From Pontibacillus salicampi (GTDB lineage Bacteria; Bacillota; Bacilli; Bacillales; BH030062), in the NCBI RefSeq assembly GCF_042434395.1, contig NZ_JBHLTP010000003.1, forward strand, positions 620,001 to 684,000: 64,000 nt of DNA, read 5' to 3'. A program made the translations under genes and the position numbers. The notes beneath the pieces were generated by a model. That model was not told where the DNA came from. It did not search any database and worked only from the letters and a program-made list of their open reading frames with translations. This document shows positions 34,142 through 43,590 of this stretch, one piece after another. Within the stretch, counting starts at the first letter, position 1. Every line of letters begins with the position of its first letter.

Positions 34142-34732
34142 CTAGTGGGAAGCGTAATCTGTAAGGTGGGTTGTCTCATTATAGCTTTTTAATTCCCAAT
34201 TATCCTGAAGCCGTTCAATATTAGAAATACACGCATTAATTAGCTTTGTTTTCCCTGTTCCTATTTCCCCATCTGTTAAGACAGATAAAATACAATTAAT
34301 GACAGCGCCGTGGGCGACAAGTAGTACCTTCTTGCTTGGAAAGTGATGCTGGATCGAATGAAGACCTTCAAATATTCGATGTTGAAAATCTTCAAAGCTT
34401 TCCATTCCTGGATAATTGCGGTCTGGAAATTGAGCATTAATTTCTTCGTGTGTTAAACCGGAGCCTTTGCCGAAAGCTCGCTCCTTGAAATGCTCCATCA
34501 TTACAATCTCTTTATCCTCTGGTAAATAGTGCTCAATGATATATGCCGTTTCCTTCGCACGTGAAAGGGGGCTGGCAACAATCGCGTCCCATTGGTCGTT
34601 TTTGAGAAAGGCTCCGCATTCCTTCGCCTGGCGTCGCCCTAGTTCATTTAACGGTATATCCTCTTGACCTTGCAAACGTTTAGCGCGGTTCCAATCTGTT
34701 TCACCATGTCGAACCAGACATATTGTCGTCAC
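34142..34732 (-). CDS. Histidine phosphatase family protein (phosphoglycerate-mutase-like)
   Basis: 196 residues. LVRHGETDWN carries the phosphohistidine (residue 9), SPLSRAKETA the second Arg and LLVAHGAVI the second His. This is a broad-specificity phosphatase rather than a glycolytic mutase; similar Bacillus proteins include YhfR and PhoE. GTG start about nine bases after AGAGAGGA. It is last in a compact minus-strand cluster, 38 bp after the aldehyde dehydrogenase gene. Confidence 0.9.
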   Translation of the reverse strand: MTTICLVRHGETDWNRAKRLQGQEDIPLNELGRRQAKECGAFLKNDQWDAIVASPLSRAKETAYIIEHYLPEDKEIVMMEHFKERAFGKGSGLTHEEINAQFPDRNYPGMESFEDFQHRIFEGLHSIQHHFPSKKVLLVAHGAVINCILSVLTDGEIGTGKTKLINACISNIERLQDNWELKSYNETTHLTDYASH

Positions 34733-34770
34733 TACATATCGTCCTCTCTCTTCTATAAATACATCATAGC

Positions 34771-36138
34771 TTATTTTAATAGTCGCTTAATAATGGATAA
34801 CCCAAATTTAGAGCCGGGGTACCGGAAGGAAAAATCAAATTTTGTTGTTTGGTGAACGATACTTTTACGGTGGGAAAACGCATCGAAGCTCGCTTTCCCG
34901 TGATAGCTCCCAGTGCCACTCGGCCCAACTCCACCAAAAGGTAAATGAGGATTGGCAACGTGAAGAATTGTATCGTTTACACATCCACCGCCAAAAGGAA
35001 TTTGCTCTAAAATAGTATTTTCTCTTTGTTCATCTTCTGTGAAATAGTACAACGCTAGAGGCTTCTCTTTACTTCTAACCTTTTCCACTACCTCGTCTAG
35101 ACTGTCAAATGTCAATACTGGAAGGATAGGACCAAATATCTCCTCCTGCATGACTGGATCATCCCACGTAATGTGATCTAATATAGTTGGTTCCATAACT
35201 AGCTGGTCGCGATTCGTAGAGCCGCCATATAGTAACTCCCCATTCTCTAGGTAGGGGAATAATCGATCAAAGTGCTTCTGATTTACAATGTGGGTGTACT
35301 CTTCATTGTCCAATGCTTTCGATCCATACAGTTCTTGAATAGCATCCTTTAATTTACTTAACAGCTCCGGCTTTACATCACGATGGACATATAAGTAATC
35401 AGGTGCGATGCACGTTTGCCCAGCATTAATAAACTTTCCCCAGGCTATTCGTTTCGCAGCAAGATCCAATTTTGCTGTTTCATCCACTATGACTGGACTT
35501 TTACCACCTAACTCTAAAACAACAGGTGTTAATTGTTTAGCAGCTTTCTCCATGACGATTTTTCCGACTGGAACGCTTCCCGTGAAGAAGATAATGTCAA
35601 ATTTTTGCTCTAATAGCTCTTGACTGACCTCAACAGCGCCTTCCACTACTGTGAAATACGATTGCTCAAATGTTTCATTGATAATTTCACGCAATAGGGA
35701 GGAAACGTGTGGCGTGAGCTCTGATGGCTTTAATATAACCGTGTTGCCAGCAGCAATAGCACCAAGTACTGGAGCAAGAGCTAGTTGAAAAGGGTAATTC
35801 CATGGTGCGATAACTAGGGAAACCCCGTAAGGCTCTTTATAAATATAGCTTTTAGAGCCTATGTGAGAAACTGGTGTCTTAACCTTCTCAGGCTTCATCC
35901 ACCCCTCTAGTTCCTTAACCATCATACTAATTTCGGCATACAAAAAAGCAATCTCCGTTGTATAGGATTCAAACTCTGATTTATGAAGGTCAGACTGTAA
36001 TGCAGTAAGGATTTCGTCTTCGTGCTTCTCTATTTTTTCTTTCAGCTTTTTTAACTGTGCTATACGAAAGGAGATTGGTCTTGTCTCTTTTGTGTTGAAA
36101 TAGGCACGTTGTTGTTCTATCAGACTAGGTATATTCAC
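34771..36138 (-). CDS. Aldehyde dehydrogenase (YwdH-like)
   Basis: 455 residues, the short class 3 type without an N-terminal extension. NAD-binding and catalytic motifs: APWNYPFQLALAPVLGAIAAGNTVILKPSE, FFTGSVPVGKIVMEKAA, LELGGKSP with the general-base Glu, and NAGQTCIAPDY with the nucleophile Cys. The C-terminal LPFGGVGPSGTGSYHGKASFDAFSHRKSIV is typical. It oxidises medium or long-chain aldehydes. The hydrophobic end RYPGSKFGLSIIKRLLK may attach it to membrane. GTG start; eight bp downstream of rnz. Confidence 0.92.
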   Translation of the reverse strand: MNIPSLIEQQRAYFNTKETRPISFRIAQLKKLKEKIEKHEDEILTALQSDLHKSEFESYTTEIAFLYAEISMMVKELEGWMKPEKVKTPVSHIGSKSYIYKEPYGVSLVIAPWNYPFQLALAPVLGAIAAGNTVILKPSELTPHVSSLLREIINETFEQSYFTVVEGAVEVSQELLEQKFDIIFFTGSVPVGKIVMEKAAKQLTPVVLELGGKSPVIVDETAKLDLAAKRIAWGKFINAGQTCIAPDYLYVHRDVKPELLSKLKDAIQELYGSKALDNEEYTHIVNQKHFDRLFPYLENGELLYGGSTNRDQLVMEPTILDHITWDDPVMQEEIFGPILPVLTFDSLDEVVEKVRSKEKPLALYYFTEDEQRENTILEQIPFGGGCVNDTILHVANPHLPFGGVGPSGTGSYHGKASFDAFSHRKSIVHQTTKFDFSFRYPGSKFGLSIIKRLLK

Positions 36139-36145
36139 CTTAACA

Positions 36146-37069
36146 TCACCTCATATTCGTTATTTGGAACGTAGATAAATCGTTGGCTATTTTCGTATTA
36201 GGGAAGACTGATTGCGCTTCTTGTAATAAAGCATCTATATCATCATCCTGATATCTAGAAGATATATGAGTCAAAATTAGCATTCCTACATTGGCCTTTT
36301 TAGCAAGAAGGGCAGCCTGTTCTGTTGTAGAATGATAATAGCTATAGGCTAATTCTGTTTCGCCTTTGGCAAACGTGGCTTCATGAACCAGCAGGTCAGC
36401 ATCCTGGATAAAATCTTTGGTACTTTCCTGAGATCGTGTATCACCAAGGATGCATATTTTCCGACCAGCTTTATTCTCACCAATAAATTGCTCCCGGTAT
36501 AATTTTTTTCCATTATATTCTACTACCGGGTTTTCCTTTATTTGCTGATATATAGGACCAGGCTCGATGCCTTCTTCTTTAAGCTTATCAACTAGTAATT
36601 CCCCAGGTTTATCGTGTTCTTGAATAGCATAGCCGTAGCTTGTGATACCATGATCCAATTTGTGACAGTGTACCGTACAATGGTCATCCTCATAGAGAAG
36701 TCCTTCTTCTACTTCCATTACTTCCACCTGGTAGGCTAAATGAGTACCGCTTACAGCTAGTGCGGTCTCCAGAAATGCTTGAATGCCCTTTGGTCCATAA
36801 ATGGTTAACGGGCTATCGCCTCCTTGAAAGGAACGACTGCTTATAAAGCCAGGCAATCCGAAAATATGATCCCCATGTAAATGCGTAATGAAGATTTTTT
36901 CTACCTTTCTTGGCCGGATATTTGTATGAAGTATTTGGTGCTGGGTTGCTTCCCCGCAATCAAAGAGCCAGGTGCTTCCTCTTTCTTGCAGCATTTGTAA
37001 TGCAAGAGAGGAGACATTGCGCTTTTTAGAGGGTACACCTGCACCAGTTCCTAAAAAAGTGATATCCAA
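36146..37069 (-). CDS. rnz: Ribonuclease Z (tRNA 3' endonuclease)
   Basis: 307 residues, the usual length. MBL-fold zinc site THLHGDHIFGLPG near residue 60, HKLDHGITSYGY, ILGDTR and ADLLVHEATF, then ILTHISSRY with the last ligand His. It also has the exosite region typical of short bacterial RNase Z. It removes the 3' trailer of CCA-less tRNA precursors. TTG start after AGGAGGACC. Second gene of the arsR-led cluster. Confidence 0.95.
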   Translation of the reverse strand: MDITFLGTGAGVPSKKRNVSSLALQMLQERGSTWLFDCGEATQHQILHTNIRPRKVEKIFITHLHGDHIFGLPGFISSRSFQGGDSPLTIYGPKGIQAFLETALAVSGTHLAYQVEVMEVEEGLLYEDDHCTVHCHKLDHGITSYGYAIQEHDKPGELLVDKLKEEGIEPGPIYQQIKENPVVEYNGKKLYREQFIGENKAGRKICILGDTRSQESTKDFIQDADLLVHEATFAKGETELAYSYYHSTTEQAALLAKKANVGMLILTHISSRYQDDDIDALLQEAQSVFPNTKIANDLSTFQITNMR

Positions 37070-37089
37070 ATTATGGTCCTCCTAAATCA

Positions 37090-37389
37090 TTAACAATGTT
37101 TTTCAACTTCTAAAACGAGTTCCTTTAATAATTGAACACTATCTTCAATGGTTAAATAGTAATAACGTTTTGTGCCTTCTTTATGAATGCCGACAATTCC
37201 TGCATCTCGCAATATTTTTAAATGATGAGAGATAGCTGGTCTAGACAGAGGAGAGTGCTCGGTAATTTCTGTAACGTTAAGTCGATCATGTTTATCTAAC
37301 AGCAAGATTATATCTTGTCGAGCGGTATCACCTAACGCATGAAAGGTTAATGTATTGGCACGGAACAACTCTTCAATAAGTTCGCTCAT
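37090..37389 (-). CDS. ArsR-family winged-helix regulator
   Basis: 99 residues, one winged helix: FHALGDTARQDIILLLDKHDRLNVTEITEHSPLSRPAISHHLKILRDAGIV with a beta-wing GIHKEGTKRYYYLT. No Cys pair of the CxC type is present in the recognition helix, so metal sensing in the ArsR manner is unlikely; it may sense a redox or organic cue. It lies 20 bp before rnz and probably leads the operon. A palindrome at 37408-37423 is the likely operator. Confidence 0.88.
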   Translation of the reverse strand: MSELIEELFRANTLTFHALGDTARQDIILLLDKHDRLNVTEITEHSPLSRPAISHHLKILRDAGIVGIHKEGTKRYYYLTIEDSVQLLKELVLEVEKHC

Positions 37390-37407
37390 ATATGCTAGCT
37401 CCTATTG

Positions 37408-37423
37408 GTTTAAATTTTTAAAC
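37408..37423. promoter_or_regulatory. Palindrome upstream of the ArsR-type gene
   Basis: GTTTAAATTTTTAAAC: arms GTTTAAA and TTTAAAC perfectly inverted around TT, 19 bp before the ATG, as expected for an autoregulatory site. Confidence 0.6.
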
Positions 37424-37562
37424 GAATTATATGATGAAAATAGGTAAATTGCAAGGAATAAGAAAACTTCTTTCCTGAAAATGTTATTTTCTTGAAACGA
37501 ATACATAATACAATACGTCTGTAAATGGAAAGATAAAAAGTTGGATAAAGGATGAGATCTCA

Positions 37563-38075
37563 TTGAATTATCGGTTTGTTACTATTATGATGTGTATTTC
37601 CCTTATGTCAGCTTGTTCCGCAAAATCTTCTCCTGTACATGGCCTTTCTGAACTGAAACAGAAATACCCGTCTATCACAAAGGAGCTTGATGATGTGTCG
37701 CCTGAACAGTTAGACAGGCTGCTCTTACCGGATTACATTCCGTTCGAGGTCAAAGAGGTAGATGCTTTGACCACAACAAGTCAGGAAGAAACGATGATTG
37801 AATTGGTGTACTCAAATGGGGATCAAAATGTACATATTATGAAATTAGATGATGTCGCTACCTATAGACAGAGAGAAGGCAAGCAAGTGGAGCTTTCTAA
37901 TGGTACCAGAGCAAAATACTCTACTAGACAGTTTGGGGACCAATTAACCTGGACTGATCATCAGGAAAAAAGCACCTACATTATTAAGTTAATGAGCTAT
38001 ATGCCGACTAACTCTACAAGCTCAAACATGGAACAATTACTGCGGATAGCAAATTCAATGCATACAGCGTCTTAG
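37563..38075 (+). CDS. Lipoprotein of unknown function
   Basis: 170 residues. N-terminus RFVTIMMCISLMSACSAKSS has the lipobox L-M-S-A-C, so it is a lipid-anchored extracytoplasmic protein. The mature part is predicted mixed alpha/beta (VKEVDALTTTSQEETMIELVYSNGDQNVHIMKLDD, QLTWTDHQEKSTYIIKLMS), reminiscent of DUF4367-type domains, without firm assignment. TTG start after AAAGGATGAG. Confidence 0.75.
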   Translation: MNYRFVTIMMCISLMSACSAKSSPVHGLSELKQKYPSITKELDDVSPEQLDRLLLPDYIPFEVKEVDALTTTSQEETMIELVYSNGDQNVHIMKLDDVATYRQREGKQVELSNGTRAKYSTRQFGDQLTWTDHQEKSTYIIKLMSYMPTNSTSSNMEQLLRIANSMHTAS

Positions 38076-38122
38076 TACAAACCCGAAAGGAAGGTACCAT
38101 GTTCATCAAAATGGGGAGATAG

Positions 38123-38242
38123 TGGTAGACTCAGATTCGCGATAATTTTCAGGGATGGGTCCTATCCGTTTTATAGGCCATTCCTTTCTTCCGATAAATG
38201 CCCATCTTACATAAAGTTATCTCCATTTAAAGTTCTCCACAT
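38123..38242. repeat. Degraded palindromic repeat (second family, solo)
   Basis: Left AATGGGGAGATAGTGGTAGAC matches the left flank and end of the repeat at 27962 (AATGGGGAGACAGTGGAAGAC), and the right end GTTCTCCACATACGAGG matches its GTCTTCCACATAAGG. The interior has decayed further. Confidence 0.55.
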
Positions 38243-38313
38243 ACGAGGGCTCTATATTGAAAATAACCAACAAGCATGGTCAGAGATTAATGAAAGAAGG
38301 GGATTGATGAGGT

Positions 38314-38736
38314 GTGGAAATAATAAACCTGACAACTAAGCAGCAATGGAGAGAATCGTTTCCGATTATGAAGGAACTCAGGACACATCTAACAGAAAAG
38401 GATTACATTGCAGATCTTGAACATATGGCCCAAAACGGATACAGTCTGGTGGCTTGTGTAGACAATGGGGAAATGCAGGCGTTGGCTGGTTTTGTTACAG
38501 ATAGGAGCTTTGCATGGGGGAATTACGTTTGGGTACATGATCTTGTTACTTCATCCACAGCACGATCAAAAGGATACGGAGCGTATGTGTTAAACTACAT
38601 AGAGCAGTGGGCAAGAGGGCAGGGGTATGAAAAAGTCATTTTATCCTCAGGACTGCAGCGGGAGCAAGCACATCATTTTTATGAACATAAGGTAGATATG
38701 AAGAAAAAGAGCTATGTATTTCAAAAAAAGTTATAA
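38314..38736 (+). CDS. GNAT-family acetyltransferase
   Basis: 140 residues. The acetyl-CoA loop is VHDLVTSSTARSKGYGAYVLNYIEQWARGQGYEKVIL near residues 80-115 (R-x-x-G-x-G/A variant RSKGYGA). C-terminal FYEHKVDMKKKSYVFQKKL is the usual final strand. Substrate unknown. GTG start at 38314; an overlapping GTG at 38312 is out of frame. Confidence 0.88.
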   Translation: MEIINLTTKQQWRESFPIMKELRTHLTEKDYIADLEHMAQNGYSLVACVDNGEMQALAGFVTDRSFAWGNYVWVHDLVTSSTARSKGYGAYVLNYIEQWARGQGYEKVILSSGLQREQAHHFYEHKVDMKKKSYVFQKKL

Positions 38737-38818
38737 ATGTGTAGAAATTATGGTTTTGCTCTAGCATTACAACGGATATGCTGTATCAAATTGGGCAAGA
38801 ATGGGATTGAAGAAACTT

Positions 38819-38847
38819 TTGACATCCATGACGTTCCATTGTACGAT
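38819..38847 (+). promoter_or_regulatory. Sigma-A promoter of the ileS leader
   Basis: TTGACA (38819-38824), 17-bp spacer, TACGAT (38842-38847), just upstream of the T-box leader. Confidence 0.6.
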
Positions 38848-38869
38848 TATAAAAAATACGTATAGTTTC

Positions 38870-39116
38870 ATTAACGGGAAGAGTAGGCTGATATCATGAC
38901 CTATAGAGAGTCGCTGGCTGGTGGGAAGCGATGGCGGAATCAGTTGAAGATCATCCCTGAGAAGTTCTGCTGAAATACTTGAGAGTAGGTGGAACCGGCT
39001 GGCGGCCGTTATCCGTTTTTACCGAGTGCCGTGTGAGTTTATGTACACGGAATATGGGTGGTACCGCGGAATGAACATCCGTCCCTGTTACAACAGGGGC
39101 GGATTTTTTGTCTTTT
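38870..39116 (+). promoter_or_regulatory. T-box riboswitch (isoleucine)
   Basis: Core GGGTGGTACCGCGG at 39056-39069 and terminator stem ATCCGTCCCTGTT / AACAGGGGCGGAT with a T-run at about 39104-39109. Probable specifier ATC at 39011-39013, an Ile codon, agreeing with the downstream gene. Confidence 0.92.
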
Positions 39117-39182
39117 CAGGAAATCTATACCAAATCCTAAGGGATTTTTTATACAAAAATAAGAGGGTAAGAGGTGGAAGAA

Positions 39183-42100
39183 ATGCGCAGTGTTAATACG
39201 AAGGAAGCGGCTCTGGAGCGTGAGAATCGTGTGAAGAGCTACTGGAAACAAGAGGATGTCTTCCGACGCTCTATGAATGAGCGCGAAGGTGCAGAAACAT
39301 TTGTTTTTTATGAAGGACCTCCAACAGCGAACGGGCTTCCCCACGCCGGTCACGTACTTGGCCGAGTGATTAAGGACTTTGTCGGTCGCTACAAAACGAT
39401 GCAGGGGTACCAGGTTTTGCGTAAAGGAGGCTGGGACACCCATGGTCTCCCAGTTGAATTGGAGGTTGAAAAGCAGCTTGGCATTTCCGGGAAACAGCAG
39501 ATAGAAGAGTATGGCGTAGAAAAATTCATTGAGAAATGTAAGGAAAGTGTCTTTAACTATGAAAAGGAGTGGCGTGAATTTACGGAATCTATCGGCTATT
39601 GGCTAGATATGGATGATCCGTATGTCACTCTTCAAGACCGGTACATTGAGAGTGTCTGGTACATCCTAAGTGATCTTCACAAGCGTAATCTGTTGTCTAA
39701 GGGCCATAGGGTAACTCCTTACTGTCCAAGCTGTCAGACGACATTGAGCTCACACGAAGTGGCCCAAGGCTATGAGGATGTGAAAGACCTATCTGCTACA
39801 GCGAAGTTTAAAGTCAAAGATACGGAGAATGAGTTCTTCCTTGGCTGGACGACGACGCCTTGGACGTTGCCAGCAAATGTTACACTGGCAGTCCATGCCG
39901 ACCTGGATTACATTAAAGCGGAAAAAGATGGTGAAGTTTACATCGTTGCTGAGGCACTTGCGGAAAAGAACCTTGGAGAGGGCTACACTGTTCTTTCCAA
40001 GCACAAAGGAAGCGAGTTTAGTGGAGTTGCCTATGAAGCTCCATTCCCATTCGTGAAGCCTGAGCGTGGCCATTTTGTCGTAGAAGCTGATTTCGTTAAT
40101 GCTGAAAGTGGTACAGGTGTCGTACACATCGCTCCTGCCTACGGTGAAGATGACTATAATCTGGTGAAAGAACATAACCTTTCCTTCTTTAACGTAGTAG
40201 ACGGACAGGGACGCTACACTGCAGATATTCCTCCATTTGAAGGCCGTTTTGTGAAAGATTGTGATGTCGATATCGTAAAATATTTGGCTAATGAGGGACT
40301 TCTTTTCCATAAAGAAAAGTACGAACACAGCTATCCGCATTGCTGGCGCTGTGATTCTCCATTACTATATTACGCTATTGAAAGCTGGTTCATAAAAACT
40401 ACCGAGCTGAAAGACCAATTCCTTGCCAACAACCAACAGGTCGATTGGCACCCTGACCATATTAGAGACGGACGCTTTGGTAATTTTCTTGAGAATATGG
40501 TCGATTGGAATATCGGTCGTAACCGTTTTTGGGGAACTCCGCTTCCTATCTGGATGTGTAATTCCTGTGATTATCAATATGCCCCCGACAGTAAAGCGGA
40601 TCTTCAGGAAAAAGCGAAAGGAGATATTGGAGATGTAGAGCTGCATAAGCCTTATGTCGACCGTGTTCAGCTTACCTGCGAGAAGTGTGGGGGAACGATG
40701 GACAGGGTTCCGGAGGTTATTGACGTTTGGTTTGATTCCGGATCGATGCCGTTTGCTCAGCAGCACTACCCATTTGAGAATCAGGAGCAGTTTGAAAAAC
40801 AGTTTCCGGCGGATGTCATCTGTGAGGGAATTGACCAGACGCGTGGCTGGTTCTACAGCCTGCTTGCTGTTTCTACCCTTTTTACTGGAAAAGCACCTTA
40901 CAAGCGTGTGCTTTCCACCGGCCATATTCTTGATGAGGAAGGCCGTAAGATGTCGAAGAGTAAAGGAAATGCACTAAATCCAACAGACATCGTAAATAAG
41001 TTTGGTGCTGATCCGTTCCGCTGGGCGCTGCTTGCTGACAGTGCACCTTGGAATAACAAACGCTTTTCTGAGCGTGTCGTTATCGAGGCCAAGTCCAAGG
41101 TAATCGATACTCTAGTGAACACGCATGGCTTCTATACGTTGTATGCAAACATTGACGGCTACACGTTTAAGAAGGATGAAACTGGAGAAAAGACACTTCT
41201 TGATCGCTGGGTCCTTTCTCGCTTGAACAGTGTGACAGCTATCGTAGAGGAAGCTCTTGAGGAGTACGATTTCACAAAAGGAGCAAAGGCTCTGGAGAAA
41301 TATATTGATGAAGTGAGTAACTGGTATATCCGTCGCTCCCGTGACCGCTTCTGGGAAGAAGGCATGAGCGAGTCTAAAAAAGCTGCTTATCATACACTTC
41401 ATGAAGTGCTGACACAGCTGAGCAAGCTGATGGCACCATTCACACCGTTCGTGGCTGAAGATATTCATCACAATTTGACAGGTGAGAGTGTTCATTTGGC
41501 ACATTTCCCTAAATTAGACGATGCAGTAGTGAACAAGCAGCTGGAGAAGGATATGGACACCGTTCTGCAGGTCGTAGAACTGGCCCGAGGAGTACGGAAT
41601 ACAGAAGCAATCAAAACAAAGCAGCCACTTTCTGAGCTTGTCGTAATTCCAGTTAACCCGGAAAGAGGAAAAGCACTCGAGGAGTACAGCAGCATCATCC
41701 GTGATGAGATTAACGTTAAAGAAGTGATTGTGAAACAGTCTTCTGAGGATCTTGTCCGTTATGAAGTGAAGCTGAACTTCCGTGCCGCCGGTCCAGTACT
41801 TGGTAAGAACGTTGGCGTTGTGAAAGGATATCTAGAACAGCTGTCCGAAGAAGGGGCTGCAGCTGTAGTCCAACAGGAAAAAGCGGTCGTTCCTACAGCT
41901 GATGGTGAGGTAGAAGTACCAATGGATCTATTAAACATTGAGCGTGTTGCGGATGCAGGGCTCTCGATGGGAGCGAACCAGGATTTCCATGTTGTACTTG
42001 ATACAACCATTACAGATGAACTCCGCCTAGAAGGGCTGGCTCGTGAAGTTATCCGTGTCATTCAGGATGAGCGGAAGCATGAGGATCTGCCAATTGATTT

Positions 42101-42272
42101 ACGAATTGATATTACCCTTGCCGGTGATGAAGAAGTGCAGAAAGCCATCAAGCTAAATGAACAGCTAATCCGAGAGAATGTTCTGGTTAAGGAGCTTTCA
42201 ATCGGTGAGAAAGACGAAATGAAAGAGTTTACCGTCGGTGATCATTCACTGAGACTGGTTCTTCACCAATAA
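39183..42272 (+). CDS. ileS: Isoleucyl-tRNA synthetase, type 2 (IleS2-like)
   Basis: About 1029 residues, larger than the ~920-residue housekeeping type of B. subtilis and like the type 2 enzymes. Class I signatures: NGLPHAGH (HxGH, so not the swapped GxHH form) near residue 50, KMSKSKGN near 595, an editing insert with WTTTPWTLPANV, and YCPSCQTTLSSHEV plus CEKCGG zinc-like Cys pairs. It charges tRNA-Ile and edits valine. Type 2 enzymes are commonly mupirocin-tolerant and often a second copy. Start chosen at ATG 39183 after AGAGGTGG; GTG 39174 is possible. Codon choice (CGT/CGC Arg, CTT/CTG Leu) differs visibly from neighbours. Confidence 0.93.
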   Translation: MRSVNTKEAALERENRVKSYWKQEDVFRRSMNEREGAETFVFYEGPPTANGLPHAGHVLGRVIKDFVGRYKTMQGYQVLRKGGWDTHGLPVELEVEKQLGISGKQQIEEYGVEKFIEKCKESVFNYEKEWREFTESIGYWLDMDDPYVTLQDRYIESVWYILSDLHKRNLLSKGHRVTPYCPSCQTTLSSHEVAQGYEDVKDLSATAKFKVKDTENEFFLGWTTTPWTLPANVTLAVHADLDYIKAEKDGEVYIVAEALAEKNLGEGYTVLSKHKGSEFSGVAYEAPFPFVKPERGHFVVEADFVNAESGTGVVHIAPAYGEDDYNLVKEHNLSFFNVVDGQGRYTADIPPFEGRFVKDCDVDIVKYLANEGLLFHKEKYEHSYPHCWRCDSPLLYYAIESWFIKTTELKDQFLANNQQVDWHPDHIRDGRFGNFLENMVDWNIGRNRFWGTPLPIWMCNSCDYQYAPDSKADLQEKAKGDIGDVELHKPYVDRVQLTCEKCGGTMDRVPEVIDVWFDSGSMPFAQQHYPFENQEQFEKQFPADVICEGIDQTRGWFYSLLAVSTLFTGKAPYKRVLSTGHILDEEGRKMSKSKGNALNPTDIVNKFGADPFRWALLADSAPWNNKRFSERVVIEAKSKVIDTLVNTHGFYTLYANIDGYTFKKDETGEKTLLDRWVLSRLNSVTAIVEEALEEYDFTKGAKALEKYIDEVSNWYIRRSRDRFWEEGMSESKKAAYHTLHEVLTQLSKLMAPFTPFVAEDIHHNLTGESVHLAHFPKLDDAVVNKQLEKDMDTVLQVVELARGVRNTEAIKTKQPLSELVVIPVNPERGKALEEYSSIIRDEINVKEVIVKQSSEDLVRYEVKLNFRAAGPVLGKNVGVVKGYLEQLSEEGAAAVVQQEKAVVPTADGEVEVPMDLLNIERVADAGLSMGANQDFHVVLDTTITDELRLEGLAREVIRVIQDERKHEDLPIDLRIDITLAGDEEVQKAIKLNEQLIRENVLVKELSIGEKDEMKEFTVGDHSLRLVLHQ

Positions 42273-42274
42273 AA

Positions 42275-42306
42275 CAAAATCCCCGGCCTCGGCTGGGGAT
42301 TTTGTT
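42275..42306 (+). terminator. Terminator of ileS
   Basis: AAAATCCCCGGCC and GGCTGGGGATTTT form a stem, followed by GTTGTT. Confidence 0.85.
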
Positions 42307-42467
42307 GTTCCATGCTGAAAAGGAAAAGAACTCTATTCAGTGTTTGAAAAAATATTCGGTGGCACATTCCGTTTCTATTAAGATGGTCATGGAAAAGACA
42401 TAAGGCTTTCTACTAGCTAGTGTGGACGCCAGTATATTCGCTTGCTAGTTTTTTAAATTTATATGCA

Positions 42468-43487
42468 TCATTTCCAGCCACGCTCGTATGGAACAGGGGA
42501 AGGAATTTCTACTCTTAAATCGTCAGCCGCTGCTTTAGCCCAGTATGGATTTCGTAACATGGCTCTGGCAACAAAAATGAGGTCTGCTCGGTTGTTTTGG
42601 AGAATTTCCTCAGCCTGTAAACCAGACGTTATCATCCCTACAGCACCTGTTGCAATGTGGGCTTTATGTTTGATGCCCTCAGCGTATCGTAGTTGATACC
42701 CCGGGAATACAGGAGGTCGTGCTGGAACAACACCACCTGAACTGCAGTCGATAAGGTCAATGCCAAGCTTCTTCATTTCAGAAGCAAAATAGACGAAATC
42801 GTCAAAGGTATTCCCGTCTTCATGATATTCATTTGCTGAGATTCTTACAAAGGTAGGACCATTCCACACTGTTTGAACTGCCTTTATTATTTCTCTTAAA
42901 AATAGGAAGCGATTTTCTCTAGTTCCACCGTACTGATCGGTTCTTTTATTAGTGAGTGGCGAAAGGAACTGGTTGATTAAATACCCGTGAGCACCGTGCA
43001 ATTCTATAATATCAAAATGAGCATCTTTCGCGCGTTGTGCGGCTTCCTGAAAGGCAGTAATCGTTCGCTTGATATCCTCTTGTGACATTTCTATTGGTGT
43101 TTTCCTATCTTCTTTAAATGGTAGTGCGCTCGGAGAAAAAATGTCTTCCTCTAATATACCTTTCCTTCCAGAATGCGCCAATTGTATGCTGGATTTTGCT
43201 CCATGGCGGTGTATTCCTTCATTCACCTGTTGCAATCCTTTGATATGTTCATCACTCCAGATGCCTAAGTCTCGTGGAGAAATCCTTCCTTCTGGTAAGA
43301 CAGAAGTTGCTTCGATCATTACTAGTCCAGCTTGACCTGCAGCTCTGCTTTCATAATGAGCAAAGTGGAAAGGAGATACCTTGCCATCCTCTGTTACAGA
43401 CGAATACATACACATAGGGGACATAACTACTCTATTTTTTAGAGTTACATTGCCAAATGATATCGGGGAAAATAATGCTGCATCCAT
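42468..43487 (-). CDS. namA: NADPH dehydrogenase NamA (YqjM-type old yellow enzyme)
   Basis: 339 residues, as in B. subtilis YqjM. FMN-binding pattern PISFGNVTLKNRVVMSPMCMYS (the Cys that tunes FMN), QLAHSGRKG, the FDIIELHGAHGYLINQFLSPLTNKRTDQYGG segment with the His pair binding substrate phenol oxygens, and ATGAVGMITSGLQAEEIL. It reduces activated C=C bonds of enones, nitro compounds and quinone-like xenobiotics. ATG after TAGGAGG. Monocistronic. Confidence 0.94.
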   Translation of the reverse strand: MDAALFSPISFGNVTLKNRVVMSPMCMYSSVTEDGKVSPFHFAHYESRAAGQAGLVMIEATSVLPEGRISPRDLGIWSDEHIKGLQQVNEGIHRHGAKSSIQLAHSGRKGILEEDIFSPSALPFKEDRKTPIEMSQEDIKRTITAFQEAAQRAKDAHFDIIELHGAHGYLINQFLSPLTNKRTDQYGGTRENRFLFLREIIKAVQTVWNGPTFVRISANEYHEDGNTFDDFVYFASEMKKLGIDLIDCSSGGVVPARPPVFPGYQLRYAEGIKHKAHIATGAVGMITSGLQAEEILQNNRADLIFVARAMLRNPYWAKAAADDLRVEIPSPVPYERGWK

Positions 43488-43590
43488 TTTCTTACCTCCT
43501 AAAGTTCATCACATGATACCATCACACATTTTCTCACAAACCAGATAACAGCTCACCCCTTTTGCTTGCATTTTCCAATAGTAAAACAAT

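Noticed and set aside
39789..41504. Long minus-strand ORFs inside ileS
   Set aside because: Antisense shadows of a strongly coding, T-box-controlled gene; no ribosome sites or recognisable motifs.
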